A stretch of DNA of 20,472 nucleotides. Origin: a virus. The stretch is from IMG/VR virus record IMGVR_UViG_3300048016_000113, positions 1-20,472 of that record. One strand, given 5' to 3'. Shown here in pieces: positions 1 to 5,414 of the stretch (its first letter is position 1; each line of letters begins with the position of its first letter). The notes beneath the pieces are model-generated. The model was not told where the DNA came from and did not search any database. It saw only the letters and a list, made by a program, of their open reading frames with translations. The position numbers were made by a program, and so were the translations under genes.

Positions 1-93
1 AGCGAATACAACATGGGGCACCATGGGCGTGATTTTGAAAATGCTTTTGCCCGAGCAATCGAGCGCGCCCACCATATTGGAGGTGACAAGTGA
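1..93 (+). CDS. 3' end of unknown early protein (partial)
   Basis: Reading frame 1 is open from the window edge to a TGA at 91-93 and encodes about 30 residues ending HHIGGDK. The start lies outside the window. The stop overlaps the GTG start of the next gene (GTGA), the coupling seen through this operon. The last 18 bases (76-93) carry the next gene's ribosome binding site and recur exactly at 4928-4945. The fragment, rich in Arg, Ala and His, is too short for assignment. That it is coding is inferred from the overlap arrangement. Confidence 0.6.
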   Translation, partial: SEYNMGHHGRDFENAFARAIERAHHIGGDK

Positions 94-188
94 CTTTCAT
101 TCGATTATTTTTTATGTACCGTAACCACGGACACACACCATACCGTTCCATTGTGCGAGCATGGGAAACGATGCGGAGGATGATGTGA
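90..188 (+). CDS. Small basic phage protein, 32 aa
   Basis: A GTG start at 90 lies behind a strong Shine-Dalgarno (GGAGGTGACA, 79-88) and the frame ends at TGA 186-188. The product is 32 residues, with a hydrophobic start (TFIRLFFMY) and a basic C-terminal helix (RSIVRAWETMRRMM). The pattern of a short hydrophobic stretch, a HGHxPxxS-like turn and a helix with AW is familiar from tiny proteins in phage early regions; no function is known to me. The start overlaps the upstream stop and its own TGA overlaps the next GTG start, so three genes are translationally coupled. It is shorter than usual annotation cut-offs. Confidence 0.65.
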   Translation: MTFIRLFFMYRNHGHTPYRSIVRAWETMRRMM

Positions 189-337
189 ATCAATCCGCCC
201 TCTTTTTGATTTCAATGGAATCAGACACAGCCTACCGCCTGATGCAAGAGCTGTGCAAGCTGCTTGATGTGCCATACCCGCCAGACCCAAACGATATGAG
301 TGAAATAAATGTAAAAGAATTGCAAAAAACACAGTAA
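185..337 (+). CDS. Small hypothetical protein, 50 aa
   Basis: A GTG start at 185, preceded by GCGGAGG at the expected distance, opens 50 codons ending at TAA 335-337. The protein begins MNQSALFLISMESDTAYRLM and ends ELQKTQ, with a proline-rich segment VPYPPDPND in the middle. It looks soluble and helical, with a Cys in QELCKLLDV. I do not recognise a family. The GTG overlaps the upstream stop (GTGA), which supports both frames. The 38 bases after it lead to the recombination gene and contain that gene's ribosome binding site (AAGGAA). Confidence 0.65.
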   Translation: MNQSALFLISMESDTAYRLMQELCKLLDVPYPPDPNDMSEINVKELQKTQ

Positions 338-375
338 AAGCGATTACAATTGAAACTCAACAAACAAGGAAACTT

Positions 376-1029
376 ATGAGCATTGCAGCACTAATACTAG
401 GCTCTTCGGGAAGTGGTAAATCCACAAGCCTGAGAAACCTAGACCCAACCAAAACACTGCTAATCCAGTGCATCAAGAAACCCCTGCCATTCAAATCAGC
501 CGGATGGAAAAAGCGGGTAAGCAAGCAGGACGATGGCAACGTAATCCAAACCAGCGACCCGGTACTGATTGAGAAAATCATGCGCAAGTCACCCCACGAC
601 ATTGTGGTGATTGATGATTACCAGGCGGTAATGCTGACGGAGATATTAAACAGAAGCGCAGAAACTGGATATGCAAAATACAACGATGTTGCCAAGGGGG
701 CATGGAACATCTTCAATGCTGCTGGCGACCTTGCTGATCATCGGCGCGTGTATATCATGGCACACACCAGGACAGACGAATTTGGAAACATTCGAATGCA
801 AACAATTGGCCGTATGGTTGACAACACTATTGTGCCAGAGGGTTACTTTACTATCGTCCTGCGCACCGAAGTCACCAACGGCAATTACAAGTTTCTCACC
901 CAGACCAATGGGCAAGATTGCTCGAAAAGTCCAATGGGTCTATTCAAAGACCTGCACATTGATAACGACTTAGCGCAAGTTGATCAAGATATTCAAGACT
1001 TCTATTCAATTCCCCAAACCACTGCTTAA
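376..1029 (+). CDS. sak4: Sak4-type single-strand annealing / RecA-like ATPase
   Basis: This 217-residue protein is a P-loop NTPase of the phage Sak4 kind (AAA_24, Rad51/RecA-like core). The Walker A motif GSSGSGKST is at residues 9-17 and Walker B, DIVVIDD, at 75-81. A later segment, YIMAHTRTDEFG, sits where the sensor region is expected. Sak4 proteins are known to help anneal or exchange single-stranded DNA in phage recombination-dependent replication, acting with a phage SSB. The next gene is an SSB-like protein, and that pairing strengthens the call. The ATG start has AAGGAA eight bases upstream. Length is normal for the family. DNA repair or RadA functions are less likely because the protein is so short. 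Confidence 0.88.
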   Translation: MSIAALILGSSGSGKSTSLRNLDPTKTLLIQCIKKPLPFKSAGWKKRVSKQDDGNVIQTSDPVLIEKIMRKSPHDIVVIDDYQAVMLTEILNRSAETGYAKYNDVAKGAWNIFNAAGDLADHRRVYIMAHTRTDEFGNIRMQTIGRMVDNTIVPEGYFTIVLRTEVTNGNYKFLTQTNGQDCSKSPMGLFKDLHIDNDLAQVDQDIQDFYSIPQTTA

Positions 1030-1049
1030 CCAAAAAGGAAAAAGCAACC

Positions 1050-1670
1050 ATGTATAACCTCGACCCAAACGCAGCGCGAAAAGCTGACACGCAAGGCAAC
1101 CAAATCAAAGAGCTTGGCAAATACCTAGGCGCCATCACCCAAGCGGAGGACATCACAGCAAAGACTGGCACTAAAGGTCTCAACCTTTATTTCACCAGCG
1201 ATGCAGGCCAAAAAACCAAGGTTTCTATCTACGTTGCAAAAGCAAACGGCACAGAGCTAAGCGGCTTCTATTTGCTGCAAGCCTTAATGACCTGCTTGCA
1301 GCTTCGCAGCTTGTCGCCAAAACAAGGCACTGTGACGGTTTACGACTACGACCAAAAGAAGGACGTGCAGAAACAAGCAAGCATCTTCCCAGAGCTATGC
1401 AAACCCATTGGCTTCTTGTTGGGCACTGAGGACTATCTGAAGCAAGATGGCGGTGTTGGTAGCCGCATGGTGCTGCGTGGTGTGTTCCAAGCTAGTACAG
1501 AGCTGACAGCGAGCGAGATTCTCGACCGTAAGACTGTTCCGGAAGCATTGCCCAAAATGGTAGCAGCTCTAAAACACAACCCTTTGAAGGCTGCACCAAT
1601 GGCACAGCGCACACATGCTGCAATGCCTGATGATCAGTTCTTGGGTGACGCAGAGGATTTTCCCTTCTAG
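1050..1670 (+). CDS. Phage single-stranded DNA-binding protein (SSB-like)
   Basis: A 206-residue protein starting at ATG 1050 behind AAAAAGGAAA. Two features support an SSB-like role: it follows Sak4 directly, and it ends in a flexible tail finishing GDAEDFPF. That tail matches the acidic, Phe-terminated tip (DDDIPF type) that bacterial SSBs use to dock partners. The N-terminal 150 residues are mostly predicted beta (TGLNLYFTSDAG, KVSIYVAKANG), compatible with an OB fold, though I see no diagnostic sequence motif. It would coat ssDNA and hand it to Sak4 in the cytoplasm. The family is inferred from context and tail, not from a clear domain signature. Confidence 0.72.
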   Translation: MYNLDPNAARKADTQGNQIKELGKYLGAITQAEDITAKTGTKGLNLYFTSDAGQKTKVSIYVAKANGTELSGFYLLQALMTCLQLRSLSPKQGTVTVYDYDQKKDVQKQASIFPELCKPIGFLLGTEDYLKQDGGVGSRMVLRGVFQASTELTASEILDRKTVPEALPKMVAALKHNPLKAAPMAQRTHAAMPDDQFLGDAEDFPF

Positions 1671-1688
1671 CCACTGACTGATTTTTTG

Positions 1689-1732
1689 CACTGGTAGCCT
1701 CTGGGGTATCCCGGTGGAGCGCACTACCAGTG
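1689..1732. repeat. 9-bp perfect inverted repeat
   Basis: CACTGGTAG (1689-1697) is the exact reverse complement of CTACCAGTG (1724-1732). The 26-base interior can pair further (CTC with GAG, GGG with CCC). There is no T-run after the right arm, so it is not a standard terminator for the upstream SSB gene. Confidence 0.75.
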
Positions 1733-1745
1733 TCAATCTAACTTG

Positions 1746-1774
1746 GCAAACAAGTTTGCAAACAAGTTTGCAAA
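1746..1774. repeat. 12-bp tandem repeat, 2.4 copies, with palindromic junctions
   Basis: GCAAACAAGTTT occurs at 1746-1757 and again at 1758-1769, followed by a partial copy GCAAA at 1770-1774. The junctions create symmetric sites such as GTTTGCAAAC (1754-1763). Tandem symmetric sites spaced about one helical turn apart suit cooperative binding by a dimeric regulator or an initiator protein. Confidence 0.75.
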
Positions 1775-1844
1775 TAATCCACTTTTACCAATGTAGGAGC
1801 AGCCAAAATAAGTTGGCAATAGCTGCTAATTTATTTCTAAATCT

Positions 1845-1880
1845 TTTACAAAACTATAGTAAATTAGATTACACTATAAG
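1845..1880 (+). promoter_or_regulatory. Possible sigma70-like promoter
   Basis: An AT-rich segment contains TTTACA (1845-1850) and a -10-like TACACT (1870-1875) or TATAAG (1875-1880) upstream of the gene at 1902. The spacing to the first is 19 bases, longer than ideal, so this is weak. It is the only plausible place for a new promoter inside the left operon. Confidence 0.3.
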
Positions 1881-1901
1881 CACACAAACAAAGGAAACGA
1901 T

Positions 1902-2048
1902 ATGCTCTACGAAATCACTTACAAAAACACAACAACATCAAGAAAGTTTCACACAAGAATTTCGCTTGATGTTGTGCAAGATGGCGATGAAGTCATTATT
2001 TCAGTACGTGAACTTGGTGAAATGGTCGGACCATGGAGTCAAGTGTGA
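1902..2048 (+). CDS. Small hypothetical protein, 48 aa
   Basis: ATG at 1902 has an excellent ribosome binding site (AAAGGAAA, 1890-1897). The 48 codons end at TGA 2046-2048, whose last base begins the ATG of the next gene. The product starts MLYEITYKNTTTSRKFHTRI and ends GEMVGPWSQV; it looks like a small beta-rich protein. No family is recognised. The coding sequence contains a perfect 11-bp inverted repeat (1932-1942 with 1965-1975), so the message can fold strongly shortly after the start. As the first gene after the structured region, it may be the first translated product of a new transcript. Confidence 0.7.
   Translation: MLYEITYKNTTTSRKFHTRISLDVVQDGDEVIISVRELGEMVGPWSQV
1932..1975. repeat. 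11-bp perfect inverted repeat inside a small gene
   Basis: ACAACATCAAG (1932-1942) is the exact reverse complement of CTTGATGTTGT (1965-1975), with a 22-base interior that contains GAAAGTTTC. There is no T-run, so it is not a terminator. It lies 30 bases into the gene at 1902. Confidence 0.75.
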
Positions 2049-2269
2049 TGACCAAGCTACCTGAACCAGACGGCTATATGCCGTATCCGATGTGTCATAT
2101 CAAACGCTATACCGAAGAGCAAATGCTCCAGTTCCGGCGCGATACGCTGGATGCGGCGGCGAAAGTTGCAGACGCAACCGTATGTGATACACACATACCA
2201 ACTGGGGTAAAAATTTATGGGCAACGTGCAGGCAAAGCCATCCGCGCACTGCTAAAGGAAACCACATGA
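2048..2269 (+). CDS. Small phage protein, paralogue A (CDTHIPTG family)
   Basis: The 73-residue product starts MTKLPEPDGY and has a 75-residue sister at 4459-4686. Both share MTKLPEP, YTEEQMLQFRRD, the motif CDTHIPTG and a C-terminal helix of the AxAIRxL kind. I chose ATG 2048 over an upstream in-frame ATG (2033) because it matches the sister's start exactly and overlaps the upstream stop. The short acidic-basic helices with a C-terminal AIR helix recall common phage early proteins of unknown role. The single conserved Cys-Asp-Thr-His could be a metal or active site, but that is only a guess. The next gene begins inside its stop (ATGA). Confidence 0.8.
   Translation: MTKLPEPDGYMPYPMCHIKRYTEEQMLQFRRDTLDAAAKVADATVCDTHIPTGVKIYGQRAGKAIRALLKETT
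2111..2143. repeat. 33-bp identical block shared with 4528-4560
   Basis: These 33 bases are identical to 4528-4560, in the sister gene. They encode the TEEQMLQFRRD core. A second block, the first 21 bases of each gene (2048-2068 and 4459-4479), is also identical. Flanking codons differ at many positions. Confidence 0.85.
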
Positions 2270-2769
2270 GCTCTTTATTTTTACTTTCAAATCAGTACCT
2301 AGAACTAGCCCACACACTCGCAGAGCTTGATTTAGACAGCACCACAATCGCTGACACGCTAGAAGCATCAAATTTGCCTGATGATATCGCCACCAAAGCG
2401 GCAAACATCGAATACGTTGCCCGAAGTGCAGAGGCGAACCATGCAGCGATTGACGCAGAGATTGCCCGTTTACAAGCTCTCAAAGCGCATAGAACAAAGA
2501 TTGCTACAGGTTTGCGGGAATACATTCTCAGCAACATGCAACGAATGCAAATCGAGCGCATTGAATGCCCACTGTTCACCATGAAGATACAAAAGAACCC
2601 AGCAAGCGTAGATGTTTATGACCAATTAAGCATCCCAGCCGAATACATGGTGACACCAGATCCACCGCCTGAACGTGTGGACAAGAAAGCACTGGCGACC
2701 GCTATGAAAGCAGGAAAAGAGATTTCCGGCGCACGTATGGTGCAAGGCGTTAGGCTCGCGATTAAATGA
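2266..2769 (+). CDS. Gp157-family protein
   Basis: The 167-residue sequence matches the Gp157 plan (Siphovirus Gp157, known from streptococcal phage Sfi11 and widely in phages). It has a helical N-terminal half, a central coiled coil (EANHAAIDAEIARLQALKAH at about 64-83), a following basic helix, and a small beta C-terminal part with MKIQKNPASVDVYDQLSIP and PPPERVDKKALATAMKAGKE. The family lies in recombination and replication modules and has been linked to phage resistance of the host, but its biochemical role is unresolved. Its start overlaps the upstream stop (ATGA) and its stop overlaps the next start, so dosage is probably coupled. Length and domain order look complete. Confidence 0.85.
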   Translation: MSSLFLLSNQYLELAHTLAELDLDSTTIADTLEASNLPDDIATKAANIEYVARSAEANHAAIDAEIARLQALKAHRTKIATGLREYILSNMQRMQIERIECPLFTMKIQKNPASVDVYDQLSIPAEYMVTPDPPPERVDKKALATAMKAGKEISGARMVQGVRLAIK

Positions 2770-3077
2770 AAGTCACTGTATCAGACAAGATGCGCCAGAT
2801 ATTGCGAGACGATGATTGGACACCATCGGAGTTAGCAAGTGAAGTCGGATGCCGTGTCAGTGTTGCCCAAAACTTAATAAGCAAAGAAATAGCCGCAGGA
2901 AATGTGCAGTTTGTTGGTTATGACAGGCGGCCAGGTTCGCGCAGCAACCTCTACACATGGGTGGGCGATGATGATCTGATCACAATGGCAAAACGTGCCG
3001 CTGATTACTTGGAAGAACATGCAAAAGACCCATTGGGCCAGTCGATTGCTAACCACCTTCGGAGGATGACATCTTGA
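2766..3077 (+). CDS. Winged-helix DNA-binding protein
   Basis: This 103-residue protein has a helix-turn-helix at about residues 17-45 (WTPSELASEVGCRVSVAQNL) followed by a wing-like stretch, VQFVGYDRRPGSRSNLYTWV. The arrangement matches winged-helix domains of small phage regulators. The C-terminal helix (KRAADYLEEHAKDPLGQSIA) may mediate dimerisation. It could be an early regulator acting on the repeats at 1746-1774, but nothing in the sequence proves this. It begins in an ATGA overlap with the Gp157 gene and ends in a TTGA overlap with the next. Confidence 0.65.
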   Translation: MKVTVSDKMRQILRDDDWTPSELASEVGCRVSVAQNLISKEIAAGNVQFVGYDRRPGSRSNLYTWVGDDDLITMAKRAADYLEEHAKDPLGQSIANHLRRMTS

Positions 3078-3400
3078 CAGACGTAGAAATCAGTAAAGCA
3101 CTCGCTCTAGCGATAGGGTGGGATGAATCAACAATTAGTATTCATTTTGCCGGTACACACCCAAGCTATCGATACATTTTAATCTGTCCTGATGGTCGCA
3201 ATCACTTCAGAACATTCAACTACCTAGACTGGAGTGTGATTGGTCCGATTGCTGCTAAATACAACAAATTCCCTTACGTACATCGGGATAAAAAAGGACT
3301 GCTTGACGGTCAGTGGGTTGTTTGGCCTGACACCATAGCAGATACACCACAGAAGGCCATTGCAATGGCAGTTATTGGGGACCAGATTGAAAAAAACTAG
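3074..3400 (+). CDS. DUF2591-like phage protein
   Basis: The 108-residue protein begins at a TTG (3074) that overlaps the upstream TGA; a strong GGAGG at 3061-3065 decides this start. It has the N-terminal DVEISKALALAIGW, a central aromatic stretch and a C-terminal helix TPQKAIAMAVIGDQI. Together these resemble the phage DUF2591/NinX group, small cytoplasmic proteins of unknown function in early regions. The resemblance is by overall plan, not by a defining motif, so the family name is tentative. Confidence 0.6.
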   Translation: MTDVEISKALALAIGWDESTISIHFAGTHPSYRYILICPDGRNHFRTFNYLDWSVIGPIAAKYNKFPYVHRDKKGLLDGQWVVWPDTIADTPQKAIAMAVIGDQIEKN

Positions 3401-3911
3401 CACATACGCACGCAAGATGCGACGTACCGACCAAACCTACAATGCCGCAGCTTGGTTGAACACCTTAACCAAGTGCCGCGCATATTCTGACGAATTGATA
3501 CCCGGTGCAATTGCAAAAGTGCCTAGCTTTGAAGCCATCCGCGCAATGATTATCGAAACCCGCATGGCGTTTGAGCGCATCAAAAGCGGCTATGGGAATT
3601 CCCATAGCTACGATGTGCTGATTGTTGCACTGGGTGAAGCAAAGATACGGTTTGCACAGATAGCAGGCAACGAAAACCTAGCCGTTGACGCGCTAGACAC
3701 TGCGGACGCTGCTTTGCTACGTACACGCACACGATGGGAAAAAACGGGCGTATGGGGCTTTGATGGCCCTGCATTGGCAGAGATAGCGGACGGCTTGGAC
3801 TTGTTTGAGGAAGTGGCTACAAATAGCAGTCCGATGCAGATGCACAATGCCATGCTTGAACGTAATAGGCTAGTGGAACAAATGAGGAAACAAACATGTA
3901 CAAAGAATTGA
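3387..3911 (+). CDS. Hypothetical phage early protein, 174 aa
   Basis: The likely start is TTG 3387, which has GGGGA five bases upstream and gives MKKTSTYARKMRRTDQ, the kind of N-terminus seen in a family of phage early proteins (xTYARKxRRxxxTYNxxAWL). An ATG at 3360 in the same frame would overlap the previous gene by 41 bases and lacks a good binding site. The C-terminal two thirds are helical, containing ALGEAKIRFAQIAGNENLAV and GLDLFEEVA. Function is unknown. A 20-bp perfect palindrome lies inside (3589-3608), encoding part of SGYGNSHSYD. Its last bases overlap the next gene by 16. Confidence 0.7.
   Translation: MKKTSTYARKMRRTDQTYNAAAWLNTLTKCRAYSDELIPGAIAKVPSFEAIRAMIIETRMAFERIKSGYGNSHSYDVLIVALGEAKIRFAQIAGNENLAVDALDTADAALLRTRTRWEKTGVWGFDGPALAEIADGLDLFEEVATNSSPMQMHNAMLERNRLVEQMRKQTCTKN
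3589..3608. repeat. 20-bp perfect palindrome within a gene
   Basis: GCTATGGGAATTCCCATAGC reads the same on both strands, with no spacer and GAATTC at its centre. It sits in the middle of the coding sequence 3387-3911. By chance a 10-bp-arm perfect palindrome is expected roughly 0.02 times in a sequence of this length. Confidence 0.9.
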
Positions 3912-4462
3912 TAGCACGGCTGCGCGTCGGTGCAGGTATTGAGCGAGAGCGCGTTGTTTATATCGGCTGGGGGCCACTAGCCACTGAAGCCGCAGACGCT
4001 ATCGAAGCGCTGCAAGCAGAGAATGAACGGATACAGGCAGAACTGCAAAACTCAATTACACGCAGACAAGAGCAAATAGCAGCAGCCGATTTTGCAGTGG
4101 CTTCATTGAAGGAAGAAAACAACACCCTGCGCCAGCAACTAGCCGAAGCGCAGGCGATTATTGAAGCAAGCCAGAATCAGACACCGTGTGCATTCGCTAT
4201 GCGGAGAGATGATGGTTTGGTACTTGATGTTATTTGCCCTGATGAACACGAAAGCCATGAAGGTGAATACACCCTGCCTTTGTACTCTACCCCAGTCATT
4301 GATGACTATGTGCAACGGGATGCTTGGCGTTATCGTGAATTGATCTTTGCAGTTGCGCGAAAGTTCCCCAACGAGAGCCGCCATGAAACAGCACTACGGT
4401 ATATCAAAAGAATGGAAGAACCAAGCACCACATCTAGCGCAGCTATGAAAGGCACAGCATGA
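3896..4462 (+). CDS. Coiled-coil phage protein, Ea22-like
   Basis: The 188-residue protein starts at ATG 3896 behind GAGGAAA. Residues about 35-90 form a coiled coil (EALQAENERIQAELQNS, LKEENNTLRQQLAEAQAII). A short beta segment YTLPLYSTPV at about 127 and a helical C-terminus (DAWRYRELIFAVARKF) follow. A coiled coil followed by a PLYxxP strand recalls Ea22-type and related early proteins of lambdoid phages, whose role is unclear. The gene overlaps its neighbours on both sides (16 bases upstream, ATGA downstream), so it is an integral part of the operon. Confidence 0.65.
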   Translation: MYKELIARLRVGAGIERERVVYIGWGPLATEAADAIEALQAENERIQAELQNSITRRQEQIAAADFAVASLKEENNTLRQQLAEAQAIIEASQNQTPCAFAMRRDDGLVLDVICPDEHESHEGEYTLPLYSTPVIDDYVQRDAWRYRELIFAVARKFPNESRHETALRYIKRMEEPSTTSSAAMKGTA

Positions 4463-4686
4463 CCAAGCTACCTGAACCAAAAGCGATAGCAAGCTGGGGA
4501 AATGGCGTTGGCTCGGTTGTAGGCTACACCGAAGAGCAAATGCTCCAGTTCCGGCGCGATGTGTTGGAGGAAGCGGCTGCGCTTGCACAGAAAACCATCT
4601 GCGATACCCACATCCCAACGGGTATCAATATTTACGGAACTCGGGCAGCACAAGCTATCCGCAAACTAAAGGACGAGACGACATGA
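4459..4686 (+). CDS. Small phage protein, paralogue B (CDTHIPTG family)
   Basis: The 75-residue sister of the protein at 2048-2269. Shared features are MTKLPEP, YTEEQMLQFRRD, ICDTHIPTG, a following NIYGTRAAQAIR helix and a terminal ETT. The stretch between MTKLPEP and YTEEQ is different (AIASWGNGVGSVVG here). The DNA is identical over 33 bases in the core and over the first 21 bases. It starts within an ATGA overlap and ends in another. Keeping both copies in a compact genome suggests two specialised partners or a recent duplication. Function is unknown. Confidence 0.8.
   Translation: MTKLPEPKAIASWGNGVGSVVGYTEEQMLQFRRDVLEEAAALAQKTICDTHIPTGINIYGTRAAQAIRKLKDETT
4528..4560. repeat. 33-bp identical block shared with 2111-2143
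   Basis: Second copy of the core repeat of the two paralogous genes. Perfect DNA identity here, against many synonymous and non-synonymous differences on either side, suggests gene conversion or strong selection on this segment. Confidence 0.85.
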
Positions 4687-4913
4687 AAGACTTTATTCGT
4701 ATCTACGGAACCGATATTGCAATCTCGGTCGGCGACGAAGTTGAAAACAACAGCGCACGGTTCTTTGTTGGTGCAATCAACGACAGCCACAACCTTTGCT
4801 CAATTGACAAGTCAAAGCCGTTCACATTGAAAGACCCAAAAGACCCGATGGCAGCTTGTATCCGTCAGGGAAACTACTCTGCTAATGCTGTCACTTTGAA
4901 AGTTATCAAATGA
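4683..4913 (+). CDS. Hypothetical protein, 76 aa
   Basis: The ATG at 4683 overlaps the upstream stop (ATGA). The product is predicted beta-rich (DFIRIYGTDIAISVGDEV, ARFFVGAIN) with a lysine-rich middle (KSKPFTLKDPKDP). It ends AVTLKVIK. No family is recognised. The 28 bases after its stop hold the strong ribosome binding site of the next gene. Confidence 0.6.
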   Translation: MKDFIRIYGTDIAISVGDEVENNSARFFVGAINDSHNLCSIDKSKPFTLKDPKDPMAACIRQGNYSANAVTLKVIK

Positions 4914-4941
4914 ACCAATTTCAAACCATTGGAGGTGACAA

Positions 4942-5139
4942 GTGAAATACACAGTAACCCCAGTTGAGTTTGAAATACACGACGAAGATGCAAAAATGCT
5001 TATTGCCAAAGTAACTATGTTTGATGAAGGTGGTGCAACGATTGAACTCAAAAGCTGCCTTGATCGAACCACCTTTGATGCAATCGTACCAAGCTTGCAA
5101 TATGCTCTATCAGCTATGAAGTTGGATGGTGATCAGTGA
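4942..5139 (+). CDS. Hypothetical protein, 65 aa
   Basis: A GTG start at 4942 has GGAGGTGACA directly upstream. The 18 bases ATTGGAGGTGACAAGTGA (4928-4945) are the same as at 76-93. The small protein alternates beta strands (KYTVTPVEFEIHDEDAKMLI, GGATIELKS) with a C-terminal helix (AIVPSLQYALSAMKLDG). No family is recognised. Its stop overlaps the next GTG (GTGA). Confidence 0.6.
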   Translation: MKYTVTPVEFEIHDEDAKMLIAKVTMFDEGGATIELKSCLDRTTFDAIVPSLQYALSAMKLDGDQ

Positions 5140-5333
5140 GCACTACAACCGCAAAACAATGGGAGCGCCGCGCACTTACAGCAGATCAAGAGCTTGAAAC
5201 AATCCGCGCCATGCGTAAGCAGGACAGCGAACGTGACCTGACAATGGCGCGAGAAAATGCAGCACTTCGTGTGGCAATGCGCGAGATTCAAGAGGCTAGC
5301 AACTGGGCGTTTGACATCCTCCTCCACGCCTAA
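5136..5333 (+). CDS. Small helical protein, 65 aa, last gene of left operon
   Basis: GTG 5136 overlaps the upstream stop. The product is a single long charged helix, probably a coiled coil (WERRALTADQELETIRAMRK, ENAALRVAMREIQEASNWAF). The final residues DILLHA are encoded by the sequence that also forms the first terminator arm (5321-5331), so the C-terminus and terminator share DNA. No family is recognised. Confidence 0.55.
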   Translation: MSTTTAKQWERRALTADQELETIRAMRKQDSERDLTMARENAALRVAMREIQEASNWAFDILLHA

Positions 5334-5347
5334 AGGCAGGGGTTTTT
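5321..5347 (+). terminator. Intrinsic terminator 1 of left operon
   Basis: A hairpin with GCC/GGC around TAAA (5328-5337) is extended by CCTCC pairing with GGGG across a small internal loop, and is followed by TTTTT (5343-5347). It overlaps the last codons of the final gene. The sequence GACATCCTCC followed by such a hairpin resembles the right ends of IS200/IS605-type elements. Confidence 0.7.
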
Positions 5348-5368
5348 CGGCAAAACTGATAATTCAAG

Positions 5369-5410
5369 CCCCCATCAAAAGCACTTAGGTGCAATTGCTT
5401 GGGGGTTTTT
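5369..5410 (+). terminator. Intrinsic terminator 2 of left operon
   Basis: CCCCCA (5369-5374) pairs with TGGGGG (5400-5405), an inner GCAC/GTGC hairpin has a TTAG loop (5381-5392), and TTTTT follows (5406-5410). The T-run is only on the + strand side, so it stops left-operon transcripts. It lies just before the convergent holin gene. Confidence 0.8.
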
Positions 5411-5414
5411 CGTA

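Larger units (their letters stand above)
1671..1901 (+). promoter_or_regulatory. Structured intergenic region: candidate origin or early operator
   Basis: This is the only sizeable gap in the left operon. In order it holds a perfect 9-bp inverted repeat (1689-1697 with 1724-1732), a 12-bp tandem repeat (1746-1774), an AT-rich stretch from about 1795 to 1880, a 6-bp inverted repeat TATAGT/ACTATA (1855-1860 with 1873-1878), and the ribosome binding site AAAGGAAA for the gene at 1902. Repeats beside an AT-rich stretch next to recombination and SSB genes are typical of replication origins. An operator with a promoter is an equal alternative. One frame is open across part of it (from 1714), but it conflicts with the better-supported gene at 1902. 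Confidence 0.5.

Noticed and set aside
671-973. 100-codon frame overlapping the Sak4 gene
   Set aside because: It is a shifted frame of a gene with intact Walker motifs; the product has no recognisable features.
2033-2047. Upstream ATG for the paralogue A gene
   Set aside because: The sister gene begins exactly at MTKLPEP, and ATG 2048 shows the operon's usual overlap; the earlier ATG adds five residues with no counterpart.
1714-2064. 116-codon frame across the structured intergenic region
   Set aside because: It has no convincing ribosome binding site, its product is low-complexity, and it conflicts with the strong binding site and stop-start coupling of the gene at 1902-2048.
3360-3386. 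ATG 3360 as start of the 174 aa gene
   Set aside because: It would overlap the previous gene by 41 bases and lacks a good binding site, while TTG 3387 has GGGGA at the right distance.
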